Positions 1 to 8,487 of a stretch of DNA of 64,000 nt are shown here, piece by piece. The position numbers and the translations under genes were made by a program. The notes under the pieces were generated by a model. That model did no database searches and was not told where the DNA came from. It saw only the letters and a list, made by a program, of their open reading frames with translations. Origin of the DNA: Duganella guangzhouensis (GTDB lineage Bacteria > Pseudomonadota > Gammaproteobacteria > Burkholderiales > Burkholderiaceae_D); contig NZ_WKJK01000001.1 in the NCBI RefSeq assembly GCF_009674535.1, positions 372,001 through 436,000 of the forward strand. The letters are read 5' to 3'. Numbering within the stretch: position 1 is the stretch's first letter; every line of letters starts with the position of its first letter.

Positions 1-2
1 GT

Positions 3-233
3 AAAACGCTCGAAGCAGGCGGCGTGCCGCCCGAGCAAGCTCAGGCACACGCCGATGCGCTGGCCGAGGTCTTGGAGAGTATGGCTTCCAAAGATTGGGT
101 AAGGGCGGAACTCAAGCAGCAACTGGGAGATCTGAAGTTCGACATGTTGAAATGGATGGTCTCCCTGTTCATCGCCCAAACCAGCATTACCATCGGCACC
201 GTCATCGCGCTCATCCGCTACCTGCCGCACTAA
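3..233 (+). CDS. C-terminal part of a coiled-coil, membrane-anchored protein (DUF1640-like), 5' truncated by window edge
   Basis: The reading frame is open from the first base, so the start lies outside the window; the GTG at 24 is internal. The visible residues form an amphipathic, charged helical stretch (Glu/Ala/Lys-rich) followed by a C-terminal hydrophobic segment of about 20 residues (SLFIAQTSITIGTVIALI) and a short tail. Short coiled coils with one C-terminal membrane anchor are typical of DUF1640-like proteins, whose bacterial function is not established. A protein of the same general plan occurs at 16912-17274. The family call is by resemblance only. Confidence 0.55.
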   Translation, partial: KTLEAGGVPPEQAQAHADALAEVLESMASKDWVRAELKQQLGDLKFDMLKWMVSLFIAQTSITIGTVIALIRYLPH

Positions 234-285
234 GCCGCGCTTCAGTTACAATGCCATAATGGCATCACAACCAACTGGAGCAGGC

Positions 286-1821
286 GTGAACCCTCCGTCA
301 TCGCAGCTCGCCGTCCGCTCGCTGGACGAGCACTTGTCATCCGACCAGAGCTTCAGCTCCGCCTACGCGCGCGCGGTGGGCGCGATCGCCGGCAACGAGG
401 GCAACCTGACGCTGGCCCAATTCGCCGCCGTCACCGAGCTGGCCGGCGACGGCCAATCGTCCGCCGTGTTCACCGCGCTGGTACTGAACGCGATCGAATC
501 CGGGGTCGAAGTCGACTGGGCGCTGAACGCCCTCGGCCGCAGCTGCACCGGCGTCGACCAGGCCGCCCGCGAGCAAGCATTGCACATGGTGATCCCGCTG
601 CTGGCGCTGCACGGCGCCGATGCGCGCGCGCTGGCGCAGCGGCTGGCCAAGGCGCTGTCGGTACGCGTCGTCGCCGAAGACCTGAATCGCCTGCCACAGT
701 CCGAAGAGCGTGGCATCCTCGCCAACCTGGGCGAACAGGCGCGGCGGCTGGTGCGCGGCCGCTCGCTGGCGGACGCGGTGGCGGATTTTGGCCGCAGTGC
801 CGGCCAGCCCGCGCTGATCGACCATGCGCGCGAATTCCAGTCCGGCGCCATCGACCAGACCGAATTGCGGCAACTGGTCAGCGTGACCACCACCGCCATC
901 ACGCAGGACATCGGCACCTACCTGGAGCAGGCGCGCATGCTGTCGGTGGCCGAGGCGGCGGCCAGTTCACTGGTCAGCGCCGCCAGCGACCTGAAAAATC
1001 AGGTCACGCAGCGATTGGTGTTGGTCGAGCAGCGCATCGGCTACGAACGCCGGCTGATGATCGAAGAAATCGACGACGCCGTGCACGATGCCGGCAACGC
1101 CATCGAACTGGCCATGACCGACCGCCTCAACACCGACAAATGGAAAGACGAAGACGTCTGGGCCAGCATGGGGCGCAACCAGTTCGGGCAGGAGATGGAG
1201 CGGCGGCTGGACCGCATCGTACGGCGCAAGGAGCAGGCGCTGCAACTGCTGCAGGAAGATCTGCGGCTGTTCCAGTCTGGTATGAAGCTGGGGCAGGCGA
1301 CCGTGTTTCAGCGTCAGCACCATGCCGCGCTGGCCAAGCTGATGCCGCGCATGCGCATCGGCACCCGCATCGTCAACAAGCTGGACACGGCGGCCAACGT
1401 CACGCTGGTCAGCGGCGCCGCAGTGGCCGCCAGTACCGGCACCGCCGCCTATCTGATCGGCACGGCGGCGGTGTTGCCGGTGGTGGCGCCGGTGGCGCCG
1501 TTTGTCGGCGGCGCGGTGCTGCTGGCGGGCGCGTTCAAATGGTTCACCGATGGTGGCAAGCGCAAGCGCACCGAAATCCGCGACAAGCGCATCGCCTTTG
1601 AAGAAGAGCTGCGCAAGCAGCTGCTGGCGGCCGAACAGTCGTTCAACGCGCAGCTGGACCTGGTGGCGGAAGGCTTCCGCGACTCCGCCGTCCAGCTGTT
1701 GACGCCGATCTTGCTGGAAGCCGAAGCCGCCGGCCGCGTGCCCGGCATGCGCCAGCGCATCGCCGACCGCGTCATCACCCAGGCGCAAGCCGCCATCAAG
1801 CAGCTGGACGCCGAAATGTAA
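286..1821 (+). CDS. Hypothetical protein with central membrane hairpin
   Basis: Protein of 511 residues that I do not recognise. The N-terminal 220 residues are helical and Ala/Leu-rich, followed by coiled-coil-like charged stretches. A hydrophobic, Gly/Ala/Val-rich stretch starts about 120 residues before the end (GTAAVLPVVAPVAPFVGGAV) and could form a membrane hairpin, followed by a Lys/Arg-rich helical tail. Helix-hairpin-helix layouts like this occur in proteins that work with dynamin-like GTPases, but there is no GTPase here and no motif to prove it. The start is chosen at GTG 286 because GGAG (277-280) lies 5 nt upstream; an in-frame ATG at 259 has no ribosome site. Confidence 0.75.
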   Translation: MNPPSSQLAVRSLDEHLSSDQSFSSAYARAVGAIAGNEGNLTLAQFAAVTELAGDGQSSAVFTALVLNAIESGVEVDWALNALGRSCTGVDQAAREQALHMVIPLLALHGADARALAQRLAKALSVRVVAEDLNRLPQSEERGILANLGEQARRLVRGRSLADAVADFGRSAGQPALIDHAREFQSGAIDQTELRQLVSVTTTAITQDIGTYLEQARMLSVAEAAASSLVSAASDLKNQVTQRLVLVEQRIGYERRLMIEEIDDAVHDAGNAIELAMTDRLNTDKWKDEDVWASMGRNQFGQEMERRLDRIVRRKEQALQLLQEDLRLFQSGMKLGQATVFQRQHHAALAKLMPRMRIGTRIVNKLDTAANVTLVSGAAVAASTGTAAYLIGTAAVLPVVAPVAPFVGGAVLLAGAFKWFTDGGKRKRTEIRDKRIAFEEELRKQLLAAEQSFNAQLDLVAEGFRDSAVQLLTPILLEAEAAGRVPGMRQRIADRVITQAQAAIKQLDAEM

Positions 1822-1912
1822 CCGGGGTCAATCCTCCCAAAGCTACACGGGCTCTACCGTAGCGGAACGCTACGGTAGAGCCCGTGTAGCTTTGGGAGGA
1901 TTGACCCCGGTT
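1820..1912. repeat. 45-bp perfect inverted repeat with 3-nt loop between convergent genes
   Basis: Positions 1820-1864 are exactly reverse-complementary to 1868-1912, with GAA as the loop. The arm begins inside the TAA stop of the upstream gene and the other end lies 5 bp from the stop of the convergent efflux gene. The outer arm carries CCGGGGTCAATCC. A transcript from either side would form a very long hairpin, so it may act as a bidirectional terminator, although no T-run follows. Its perfection is more like a recent repeat element than a typical terminator. Confidence 0.9.
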
Positions 1913-1916
1913 TGGG

Positions 1917-3065
1917 TTACAGGTTGCGGGCGATGATGGCGTCGGCGGCGGTGGCGGCTTGTTGCAGTGGCTGGGTCAGCGCTTCGGTGGTGTAGACCGG
2001 CGTCGATGGCATGGCTGCGCCCAGTACCGGGCCGTCGGTTTTGCTGATGTCGACCGAGACCGTGGTCGACAGGCCGATCCGCAGTGGATGTTCTTTCAAC
2101 TCTTTGGCATCCAGTGCGATACGCACCGGCAGGCGCTGCACGACTTTGATCCAGTTGCCGCTGGCGTTCTGCGCCGGCAGCAGCGAGAAGGCGCTGCCGG
2201 TGCCGGCCGACAGGCCCACTACGCGGCCGTGGAATTCCACTTTGCTGCCGTACATGTCGGCTTCCACTTTGGCCGGCTGGCCGACGCGGATGTTTTTCAG
2301 TTCCGATTCCTTGAAGTTGGCATCTACCCACAGCTGATCCAGCGGAACCACGGCCATCAGTGAGGTGCCTGGCGTGGCGCGCGCGCCGATCTGTACGCTG
2401 CGCTTGGCGACATAGCCGGACACCGGCGCCAGGATGGTGTTGCGGCGCGCCGCCAGCCATGCTTGCACGTAGTCGGCCTTGGCCGCTTGCACCGCCGGGT
2501 GCTGGGCCAGGTTGACGCCGCTGATCGATGCCTTGGCCGCTTCTTCCTGCTTGACCGCGACCGCGATCGCGGCGCGCGCGTCTTCCACCGCCTGGCGCGC
2601 GTGATCGACTTCTTCACCGGAGACGGTGTGGTCGGCCGCCAACGGTTTGCGGCGCGCCAGGTCGTCCTCGGCGTTTTTCAGTTGCAGCTTGCGCTGGACG
2701 ATGACGGCGTCGTACTGCGCCACGTCGGCAAAGCGCTGGCGTTGCTGGCGCACGGCGGCGCCCAGTTTGGCGTCGGCCTGGGCCAGCGCGACGTCGGCGT
2801 CGGCGGCGTCGAGCCGGATCAGCGGCGCGCCGGCTTGCACCATCTGGGTTTCGTCGGCGCGGATTTCGGTGACATTGCCGGTTACCTGCGACGAGATGTT
2901 GACCAGGTTGCCGCCGACGTAGGCGTTGTCGGTCTCCTGCACCTTGGACAGCACGATTTCATAGTAGGCGGCATACGCCACGCCGGCGGCGATGAAGGCC
3001 AGTGTGATCCCCGCCAGCACGGCCTTGCGTTTTTTCTCGTTAGGTTTGGTGGTTTCAGTGCTCAT
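1917..3065 (-). CDS. emrA: EmrA-like HlyD-family periplasmic adaptor of MFS efflux pump
   Basis: Protein of 382 residues. A short basic N-terminus precedes one membrane segment (about residues 16-33), then the beta-barrel/lipoyl halves (DNAYVGGNLVNISSQVTGNV near residue 45; ILAPVSGYVAKRSVQIGA further on) flanking a long Ala/Gln/Arg-rich coiled coil. This is the layout of EmrA/HlyD adaptors that link an inner-membrane transporter to an outer-membrane channel. The start at 3065 is preferred over an upstream ATG at 3137, which would overlap the channel gene. It is the last gene of the marR-emrB-channel-emrA operon, 16 nt after the channel gene. Confidence 0.9.
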   Translation of the reverse strand: MSTETTKPNEKKRKAVLAGITLAFIAAGVAYAAYYEIVLSKVQETDNAYVGGNLVNISSQVTGNVTEIRADETQMVQAGAPLIRLDAADADVALAQADAKLGAAVRQQRQRFADVAQYDAVIVQRKLQLKNAEDDLARRKPLAADHTVSGEEVDHARQAVEDARAAIAVAVKQEEAAKASISGVNLAQHPAVQAAKADYVQAWLAARRNTILAPVSGYVAKRSVQIGARATPGTSLMAVVPLDQLWVDANFKESELKNIRVGQPAKVEADMYGSKVEFHGRVVGLSAGTGSAFSLLPAQNASGNWIKVVQRLPVRIALDAKELKEHPLRIGLSTTVSVDISKTDGPVLGAAMPSTPVYTTEALTQPLQQAATAADAIIARNL

Positions 3066-3081
3066 GATGTGGTCCGTTCGA

Positions 3082-4533
3082 TTATTTGGATGCAGTCGCC
3101 AGCGGCGCGTCTTCGTGATAGCCGCCGCCCAGCGCATTGGTCAGCGCCACTTCGGCCAGCAGTTGTACCTGTTGCAGATAGAGGTCGGCGTCCTGCTGTT
3201 TGAGCAGGGCCAGGCGCGCGTTCAGCACGCTGGCGTTGTTGGCCAGGCCGTGGTCCAGCCGCGCTTGCGCCGACGTCAGCTGGGCGCGGGTGGTGGCGGT
3301 GGCCGCGGTCTGTTGCGCGATCTGCTGTTCGATGCCTTGCAACTGGGCGCCGCTTTGCGCCACGTCGCGCACGGCGTCGATCACGGTCTGGTTGTATTCG
3401 GCGATGCGTTCGTTGCGTGCGGTGCGGGCGCCGTCCAGCTGTGCGTCCAGGCGTTTGCTGTCGAACAGCGGCAGCGACAGCGTCGGACCGAGGTAGACGG
3501 TGCGGCTGGCGCCCTGCAGCAGGTTTTCGAACTTGACGGTGTCCAGGCCGATCGAGCCGGTCAGGTTGATGTCCGGGTAGAACGCGGCCTTGGCGGCGTC
3601 GATCTTGCTGAGCGAGGCTTCGACTTTCCAGCGCGCGGCTTGCAGGTCGGGGCGGCGCGCCAGCAGTTCCATGCCCAGCCGCGCCGGCAGTTTGTGCGGC
3701 GCCGGCGACAGCGCCACCGGTTTCAGATCGGCCAGCGCGCTGTTGTCGGCGCCGGCCAGCGCGCGCAGCGCTTCGCGTTCGTGTTCGATGTCGGCCTTGA
3801 GTTGCGCCTGCTGTTTGCGGATCAGGCTCAGCTCCGATTCGGCTGCGCGCTGTTCGTCGGCGTTGGCCAGGCCGCGCGCGATGCGTTTGGCCTTGTCCTG
3901 CACCAGCGCGTTCTGGGTGGCGGCCAGCTGTTCGGTGTTGGCCAGTCGCGCCCACGCGCCCTGCAGCCGGAAGTAGCTTTGCGCGATCGACGCGGCCAGC
4001 GCCTGTTCGGCTTCGGCGTAGGCGGCGCGGCCGACATTCAGTTCACCGACGGCGGCGGCGACCTGGGCGCGGTTCTTGCCCCACCAGTCGAAGTTGTAGC
4101 GCAGGTCGAGGCGCAGCGTTTCTTCGCTGTAGTAGGAGCCGCCGATGGGCGCCGGGAACAGGCCGGTGCCGGAATAGCGCTGGCGGTTGGCGTTGGCGTA
4201 CAGCGAGGTGTCGATGCCCAGGTCGGCCACGGTGCGCGACAGCGAGGAGCGCGCGGTGCCGATGTGCGCGGCCGCCACTTCCAGCGACGGGCCGCCGGCC
4301 AGCGCCTGCTTGATGATGGCGTTCAGCTGCTCATCGTGGTAGGCGGTCCACCACTGCGCTTCGGGCCAGCCTTCGTGCGCCAGCTTGATGTTGGCCGACA
4401 GTTCGGCGCTGGCGATGTCGCGTTGTTGCAGCGGATGTTGATCGGGCGGCGCGGTGGCGCAGCCGGCCAGTGCCACGGCCAGCGCGGCGCTCAGCAGAGT
4501 AGGGCGTAAGAGTGTTTTCACGTTGAGTTCCAT
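3082..4533 (-). CDS. Outer-membrane efflux lipoprotein (NodT/OprM family)
   Basis: Protein of 483 residues with a lipoprotein signal ending in ALAGC (Cys25), then two repeated OEP domains rich in long Ala/Gln/Leu helices. It keeps the family landmarks WWTAYHD near the N-terminus, LLARRPDLQAA in the middle and a C-terminal TNALGGGY. The product would be the trimeric outer-membrane channel for the EmrAB-type pump encoded on both sides. Start ATG 4533 is chosen; a start at 4560 would overlap the transporter gene by 23 nt. Confidence 0.9.
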   Translation of the reverse strand: MELNVKTLLRPTLLSAALAVALAGCATAPPDQHPLQQRDIASAELSANIKLAHEGWPEAQWWTAYHDEQLNAIIKQALAGGPSLEVAAAHIGTARSSLSRTVADLGIDTSLYANANRQRYSGTGLFPAPIGGSYYSEETLRLDLRYNFDWWGKNRAQVAAAVGELNVGRAAYAEAEQALAASIAQSYFRLQGAWARLANTEQLAATQNALVQDKAKRIARGLANADEQRAAESELSLIRKQQAQLKADIEHEREALRALAGADNSALADLKPVALSPAPHKLPARLGMELLARRPDLQAARWKVEASLSKIDAAKAAFYPDINLTGSIGLDTVKFENLLQGASRTVYLGPTLSLPLFDSKRLDAQLDGARTARNERIAEYNQTVIDAVRDVAQSGAQLQGIEQQIAQQTAATATTRAQLTSAQARLDHGLANNASVLNARLALLKQQDADLYLQQVQLLAEVALTNALGGGYHEDAPLATASK

Positions 4534-4537
4534 CGGG

Positions 4538-6076
4538 TTATTCCATGGCCGCGTGGTCAACCGCGACCGGCGCGGATTTGGCCGGCGGCCGTATCAGCAA
4601 CAGCAGCGGGATCACGCACAGGGTTGCGATCATCATCATCCAGAAGTCGTCCACATACGAGATCATGGCCGCCTGGCGGGTGATCTCGTTGTTCAGCGTC
4701 GCCGCCGCTTCCGGCGTTGCCAGATTGTTCAGCAGCGCCGGATTGGCGATGGTGATGTGCTCGGTCAGCGAGGCGTGCACGGTCTGGGTGTTCCGCGCCA
4801 GCAGCGTCTGCACCAGCGCGATGCCGATCGAGCTGCCGATGTTGCGGATCAGGCTATAAATCGCGGTGCCGTCGGCGCGCAGTTCCGGCGTCAGCGTGGC
4901 GAAGGTGGCGGCGCTGAGCGGCACGAACACCAGACCCAGCCCCAGGCCCTGGATCACGCCCGGCCAGACGATGTCGCTTTGCGATAGCACCAGCGTGTAC
5001 TGGGTCATTTGCCACAGCGAGAAGGCGGTGATCAGGAAGCCGGTGCCCAGCAGCAGGCGCAGGTCGACCTTGCCGACCAGGCGGCCGACGAACATCATCG
5101 CGATCATGGTGCCGATGCCGCTGGGCGCGGTGACCAGGCCGGCGATCTTGGCCGGATAGCCCATCAGGCTTTGCAGCATGGACGGCGTCAGCGCGCGGGT
5201 GGCGTACAGCACCAGACCGACGATGAAGATGAACAACAGCCCGCTGACGTAGTTGGAATTGCGCAGCAGGCGGTAATCGAAAAAGGATTGCCCGGCGGGC
5301 CGGGTCGCGGTATGGGCGACAAAATAGGCAAAGCTCAGCGCCAGGATGATGACTTCAACCCAGGTTTCGGTCGAGCTGAACCAGTCGTTCTGTTCGCCGC
5401 GGTCGAGCACCATCTGCAGCGCGCCGATGGCCAGGCTGAGAGTGGCGAAGCCGAAGGCGTCGAACTTCATCTTGCGTGGCGCGGCGCTGTGGCGGATGTA
5501 GCGCCAGATGCCGTAAAACGCCACCGCGCCGATCGGTACGTTGATGAAGAATACCCAGCGCCAATCGTAGGCGTCGGTCAGCCAGCCGCCCAGCGTGGGG
5601 CCGAGGATGGGGCCGATCATCACGCCCATGCCCCACACCGCCATCGCCGAGCCGTGTTTTTCGCGCGGATTGATGTCCAGCAGCGTCGACTGCGAGAGCG
5701 GCACCAGCGCGGCGCCGAACACGCCCTGCAGCATGCGCGCCAGCACGATTTCGGTCAGGTTGCCGGACAGGCCGCACAGCACCGAGGCGATGGTGAAGCC
5801 GGCCACCGAGGTCAGGAAGATGTTTTTCTGGCCGTAGCGGTCGCACAGCCAGCCGGTCAGCGGGGTGGCGATGGCGGCGGCCACGATGAACGAGGTCAGC
5901 ACCCAGGTGATCTGGTCCTGCGAGGCCGACAGGCTGCCCTGCATATGCGGCAGGGCGACGTTGGCGATGGTGCCGTCCAGCGCCTGGATCACGGTGGCCA
6001 GCATGATCGAGACGGTGATCATGGTCCGGTTCAGGCCGTCGTCCGGGGCGGCGGTGTTGGCGGCGGCGCTGCTCAT
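4538..6076 (-). CDS. emrB: EmrB-like DHA2-family MFS drug:proton antiporter
   Basis: Protein of 512 residues with about 14 hydrophobic segments, the number expected for DHA2 transporters. The first helix contains the family pattern QALDGTIANVALPHMQGS, and the helix 2-3 loop has the motif-A-like GWLCDRYGQKN. Helix 5 carries the antiporter motif C (GPILGPTLGGWLTD). Its ATG overlaps the marR stop (ATGA), so translation is likely coupled. It should export hydrophobic or amphipathic toxic compounds across the inner membrane; the substrate cannot be read from sequence. Confidence 0.92.
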   Translation of the reverse strand: MSSAAANTAAPDDGLNRTMITVSIMLATVIQALDGTIANVALPHMQGSLSASQDQITWVLTSFIVAAAIATPLTGWLCDRYGQKNIFLTSVAGFTIASVLCGLSGNLTEIVLARMLQGVFGAALVPLSQSTLLDINPREKHGSAMAVWGMGVMIGPILGPTLGGWLTDAYDWRWVFFINVPIGAVAFYGIWRYIRHSAAPRKMKFDAFGFATLSLAIGALQMVLDRGEQNDWFSSTETWVEVIILALSFAYFVAHTATRPAGQSFFDYRLLRNSNYVSGLLFIFIVGLVLYATRALTPSMLQSLMGYPAKIAGLVTAPSGIGTMIAMMFVGRLVGKVDLRLLLGTGFLITAFSLWQMTQYTLVLSQSDIVWPGVIQGLGLGLVFVPLSAATFATLTPELRADGTAIYSLIRNIGSSIGIALVQTLLARNTQTVHASLTEHITIANPALLNNLATPEAAATLNNEITRQAAMISYVDDFWMMMIATLCVIPLLLLIRPPAKSAPVAVDHAAME

Positions 6077-6507
6077 GACTGCGACTCGATATTGGTCTGG
6101 ATGGCTTCCAGGAACAGGGTGACGTTGCGCAGCATCTCCGGATCGACATTGCCCAGCAGTTCACGACGCAAAGTGTCGGCTTCCTGCCACACGGTCTGGT
6201 AGATTTCCTGGCCGGCCGGAGTCAGGCTCAGCAGCTTGACGCGGCGGTCGGTTGCCGACGGCGTGCGCACCATATAGCCGGCTTTGACCAGGCGGTCGAC
6301 GGTGGCCACCATGGTCGGATCCTCGACGCCGGCGCGCGTCGCCAGTTTGGTCTGCGACGGCGGTTCGGTCTCCTTGGCGGTGAGGGCGATCGCCATCCAG
6401 CTGGCCTGGCTCAGGCCCAGGTGTTTGAGGCGACGGTCGATCGCCAGTCGCCAGGCGCGCGCGGTGCCGTGCAAGGCGGCGGAGAAGCGCTCTTCTATAG
6501 AGGACAT
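6073..6507 (-). CDS. MarR-family transcriptional regulator
   Basis: Protein of 144 residues with the MarR winged helix: LGLSQASWMAIALTAKE, then the recognition region TKLATRAGVEDPTMVATVDR, then the wing VRTPSATDRRVKLLSLTPAG. It is the first gene of the efflux operon and overlaps emrB by 4 nt, so it is probably the operon's own ligand-responsive repressor, as EmrR/MarR proteins usually are. A dyad that could be its operator lies 14 bp upstream (6521-6544). The inducer is unknown. Confidence 0.92.
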   Translation of the reverse strand: MSSIEERFSAALHGTARAWRLAIDRRLKHLGLSQASWMAIALTAKETEPPSQTKLATRAGVEDPTMVATVDRLVKAGYMVRTPSATDRRVKLLSLTPAGQEIYQTVWQEADTLRRELLGNVDPEMLRNVTLFLEAIQTNIESQS

Positions 6508-6520
6508 ATGATTTCGTGGC

Positions 6521-6544
6521 TAATCGTTAGGTATCGAACCATTA
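6521..6544. promoter_or_regulatory. Candidate MarR operator upstream of marR-emrB
   Basis: TAATCGTT (6521-6528) and AACCATTA (6537-6544) form an inverted repeat with 7 of 8 matches and an 8-bp spacer, 14 bp upstream of the marR start codon. The AT-rich half-sites and size fit MarR-type operators. Assignment to this regulator is by position. Confidence 0.5.
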
Positions 6545-6647
6545 GTTTAGCACAGGTAATATATGTTCGCCAGCGCACGGAAATTTGCTGGAGAGTTTAT
6601 TATGCTAATGGATGAGCAAGTTCGCTCGTACCACATAGAGACTCATC

Positions 6648-7148
6648 ATGAAAGCCAAGTTCCTCGCCGCCAGCTTGCTGGCGCTGTCCGTCACTTCCGC
6701 CTTTGCCGCCGACGTCGGCCTGTCCATCAGTGTCGGCCAGCCGGGTTTTTACGGCCGCATCGATATCGGCGACTATCCGGCGCCGGCGGTGATTTACCGC
6801 CAGCCAGTGATCATCGAGCGCCCGGTGCGCTACGTGGAGGCGGCGCCGGTCTACCTGCGGGTACCGCCTGGCCACGCGAAGAACTGGGCCAAGCATTGCC
6901 GCGCTTACCACGCCTGCAACCAGCGGGTGTACTTCGTGCAGGATAATTGGTACAACCAGCAATACGTGCCGCGTTACCGCGAACGTCACGGCGGCCCCGG
7001 CCGCCCGGAAATGCGCCATGAGTACCGCAATGAACACCGTGACGAGCGTCGTGATGAGCGGCGCGACTTCCACGGCGATAACCGTCGTGATGACCACGGC
7101 CATGGCAACGGCCATGACAATGGTCGCGGCCATGATCGCCGCGATTGA
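6648..7148 (+). CDS. Small secreted protein with Arg/Asp/His-rich repetitive tail
   Basis: Protein of 166 residues with a clear Sec signal peptide (cleavage after the AFA near residue 20). The mature part has a conserved-looking segment (VYLRVPPGHAKNWAKHCRAY, then ACNQRVYFVQDNWY) with two cysteines that could pair. The last 50 residues are built from degenerate RDERR / NRRDDHGHGN units, almost only Arg, Asp, His, Gly and Asn. I recognise this as a type of uncharacterised periplasmic protein in Oxalobacteraceae; function unknown. It is divergent from the marR operon. Confidence 0.8.
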   Translation: MKAKFLAASLLALSVTSAFAADVGLSISVGQPGFYGRIDIGDYPAPAVIYRQPVIIERPVRYVEAAPVYLRVPPGHAKNWAKHCRAYHACNQRVYFVQDNWYNQQYVPRYRERHGGPGRPEMRHEYRNEHRDERRDERRDFHGDNRRDDHGHGNGHDNGRGHDRRD

Positions 7149-7185
7149 TTTTAAACGGCGGCCCCAGGCCGCCATCGGAGGTTGA

Positions 7186-8487
7186 ATGCAGAGTAAATAC
7201 GTCATCGTAGGCGGCGGCGCCGGCGGGCTGGAGCTGGCCTGTAAACTGGGCCGCAAGCTGGGGCCGCAGGCCGTGATGCTGGTGGATAGCCGGCTGTTCC
7301 ACATCTGGAAGCCGTCGCTGCACGAAGTAGCGGCCGGCACGCTGGATGTGCACCAGGAAGGCTTGTCCTATCAAATGCTGGCGCATGACAATCACTTCAC
7401 CTTCGTCTATGGCCCGCTGCTGGCGCTGGATGCGCAGCAGCGCGTGCTGACTGTGGGCGCCATCATCAGTGGTGACGAGCACAAGGAAGAAGTGCTGCCG
7501 CAGCGCCAGATCGGTTTCGACAGCCTGGTGCTGGCGATCGGCAGCACCTCGAATTATTTCGGCGTGCCGGGTGCCGCCGAGCACACCATTTCGCTCAACG
7601 CCACCGAGGACGCCGAGCGCTTCCGGCTGTCGCTGCTCAAGCTGCTGACGCTGGCGGAACTGAAAAAAGATACCCAGCCGGATGCCGGGGTGGATGTCGT
7701 CATCATCGGCGGCGGCGCCACCGGCGTTGAACTGGCGGCCGAGCTGCGCGAAGCCAGCGGCGTGTATGCCACCTACGGCTTCCGCCAGCTGGATGCGACG
7801 CGCGACGTCCGCATCACCTTGCTGGAAGGGGCGCCGCGCATCCTGGCGCCGCTGCCGGAAAAAGTTTCCAGCGCCGCGCTCGACCTGTTGCGCCAGCGCG
7901 CCGTGACGGTGGTGACCGATACCCGCGTGACCGCCATCGACGGCCGCGGCGTCACCGCCGGCGATACCGTGTATCCGGCGCAACTGGTGGTGTGGGCGGC
8001 CGGCATCAAGGCGCCGGACCTGCTCGGGACGCTGGGCCTGCCGACCGTGAGGTCCGGCCAGCTGGACGTGGACGGCACGCTGGCGGTCAAAGGGTTCGAT
8101 TACATTTACGCGCTGGGCGATTGCGCCGCCTGCGCCGGCCCGGACGGCAAACTGGTGCCGCCACGCGCGCAAGCCGCGCACCAGCAGGCCGATTATTTGC
8201 TGGAGACGCTGGTGCGCAAGCACAAGGGCCAGCCGCCGCAGACCAAGCTGTATGAGTACCGCGACTATGGCTCGCTGGTGTCGTTCGGCCAGACCACCTC
8301 GGTCGGCAGCCTGATGGGATCGTTGAAAGGGCTAAGCTGGTTTGTCGAGGGCTTTGTGGCGCGGCTGATGTACGTCAGCCTGCACCTGATGCACCACAAG
8401 GCCGTGCTGGGTACGCTGCGCACCGCCACGCTGGCGGTGGCGCGCTATCTGATCAAGCGCACCACGCCACTGGTCAAGCTGCATTAA
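7186..8487 (+). CDS. ndh: Type II NADH:quinone oxidoreductase (NDH-2)
   Basis: Protein of 433 residues, normal for NDH-2. The FAD-binding dinucleotide fold is at the N-terminus (VIVGGGAGGLELACKLG) and the NADH-binding fold in the middle (VVIIGGGATGVELAAEL). A later IYALGDCAAC segment is the second FAD contact (GD motif). The C-terminal 80 residues are amphipathic and should attach it to the inner face of the membrane. It oxidises NADH and reduces quinone without pumping protons. Its stop overlaps that of the convergent kinase gene by 4 nt. Confidence 0.93.
   Translation: MQSKYVIVGGGAGGLELACKLGRKLGPQAVMLVDSRLFHIWKPSLHEVAAGTLDVHQEGLSYQMLAHDNHFTFVYGPLLALDAQQRVLTVGAIISGDEHKEEVLPQRQIGFDSLVLAIGSTSNYFGVPGAAEHTISLNATEDAERFRLSLLKLLTLAELKKDTQPDAGVDVVIIGGGATGVELAAELREASGVYATYGFRQLDATRDVRITLLEGAPRILAPLPEKVSSAALDLLRQRAVTVVTDTRVTAIDGRGVTAGDTVYPAQLVVWAAGIKAPDLLGTLGLPTVRSGQLDVDGTLAVKGFDYIYALGDCAACAGPDGKLVPPRAQAAHQQADYLLETLVRKHKGQPPQTKLYEYRDYGSLVSFGQTTSVGSLMGSLKGLSWFVEGFVARLMYVSLHLMHHKAVLGTLRTATLAVARYLIKRTTPLVKLH

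Noticed and set aside
1820-1912. Inverted repeat as the ends of an insertion sequence
   Set aside because: Only 3 bp lie between the arms, so there is no room for a transposase or cargo.
2992-4509. 505-codon plus-strand frame opposite the outer-membrane channel gene
   Set aside because: Shadow frame; the minus-strand channel has lipobox and family motifs.
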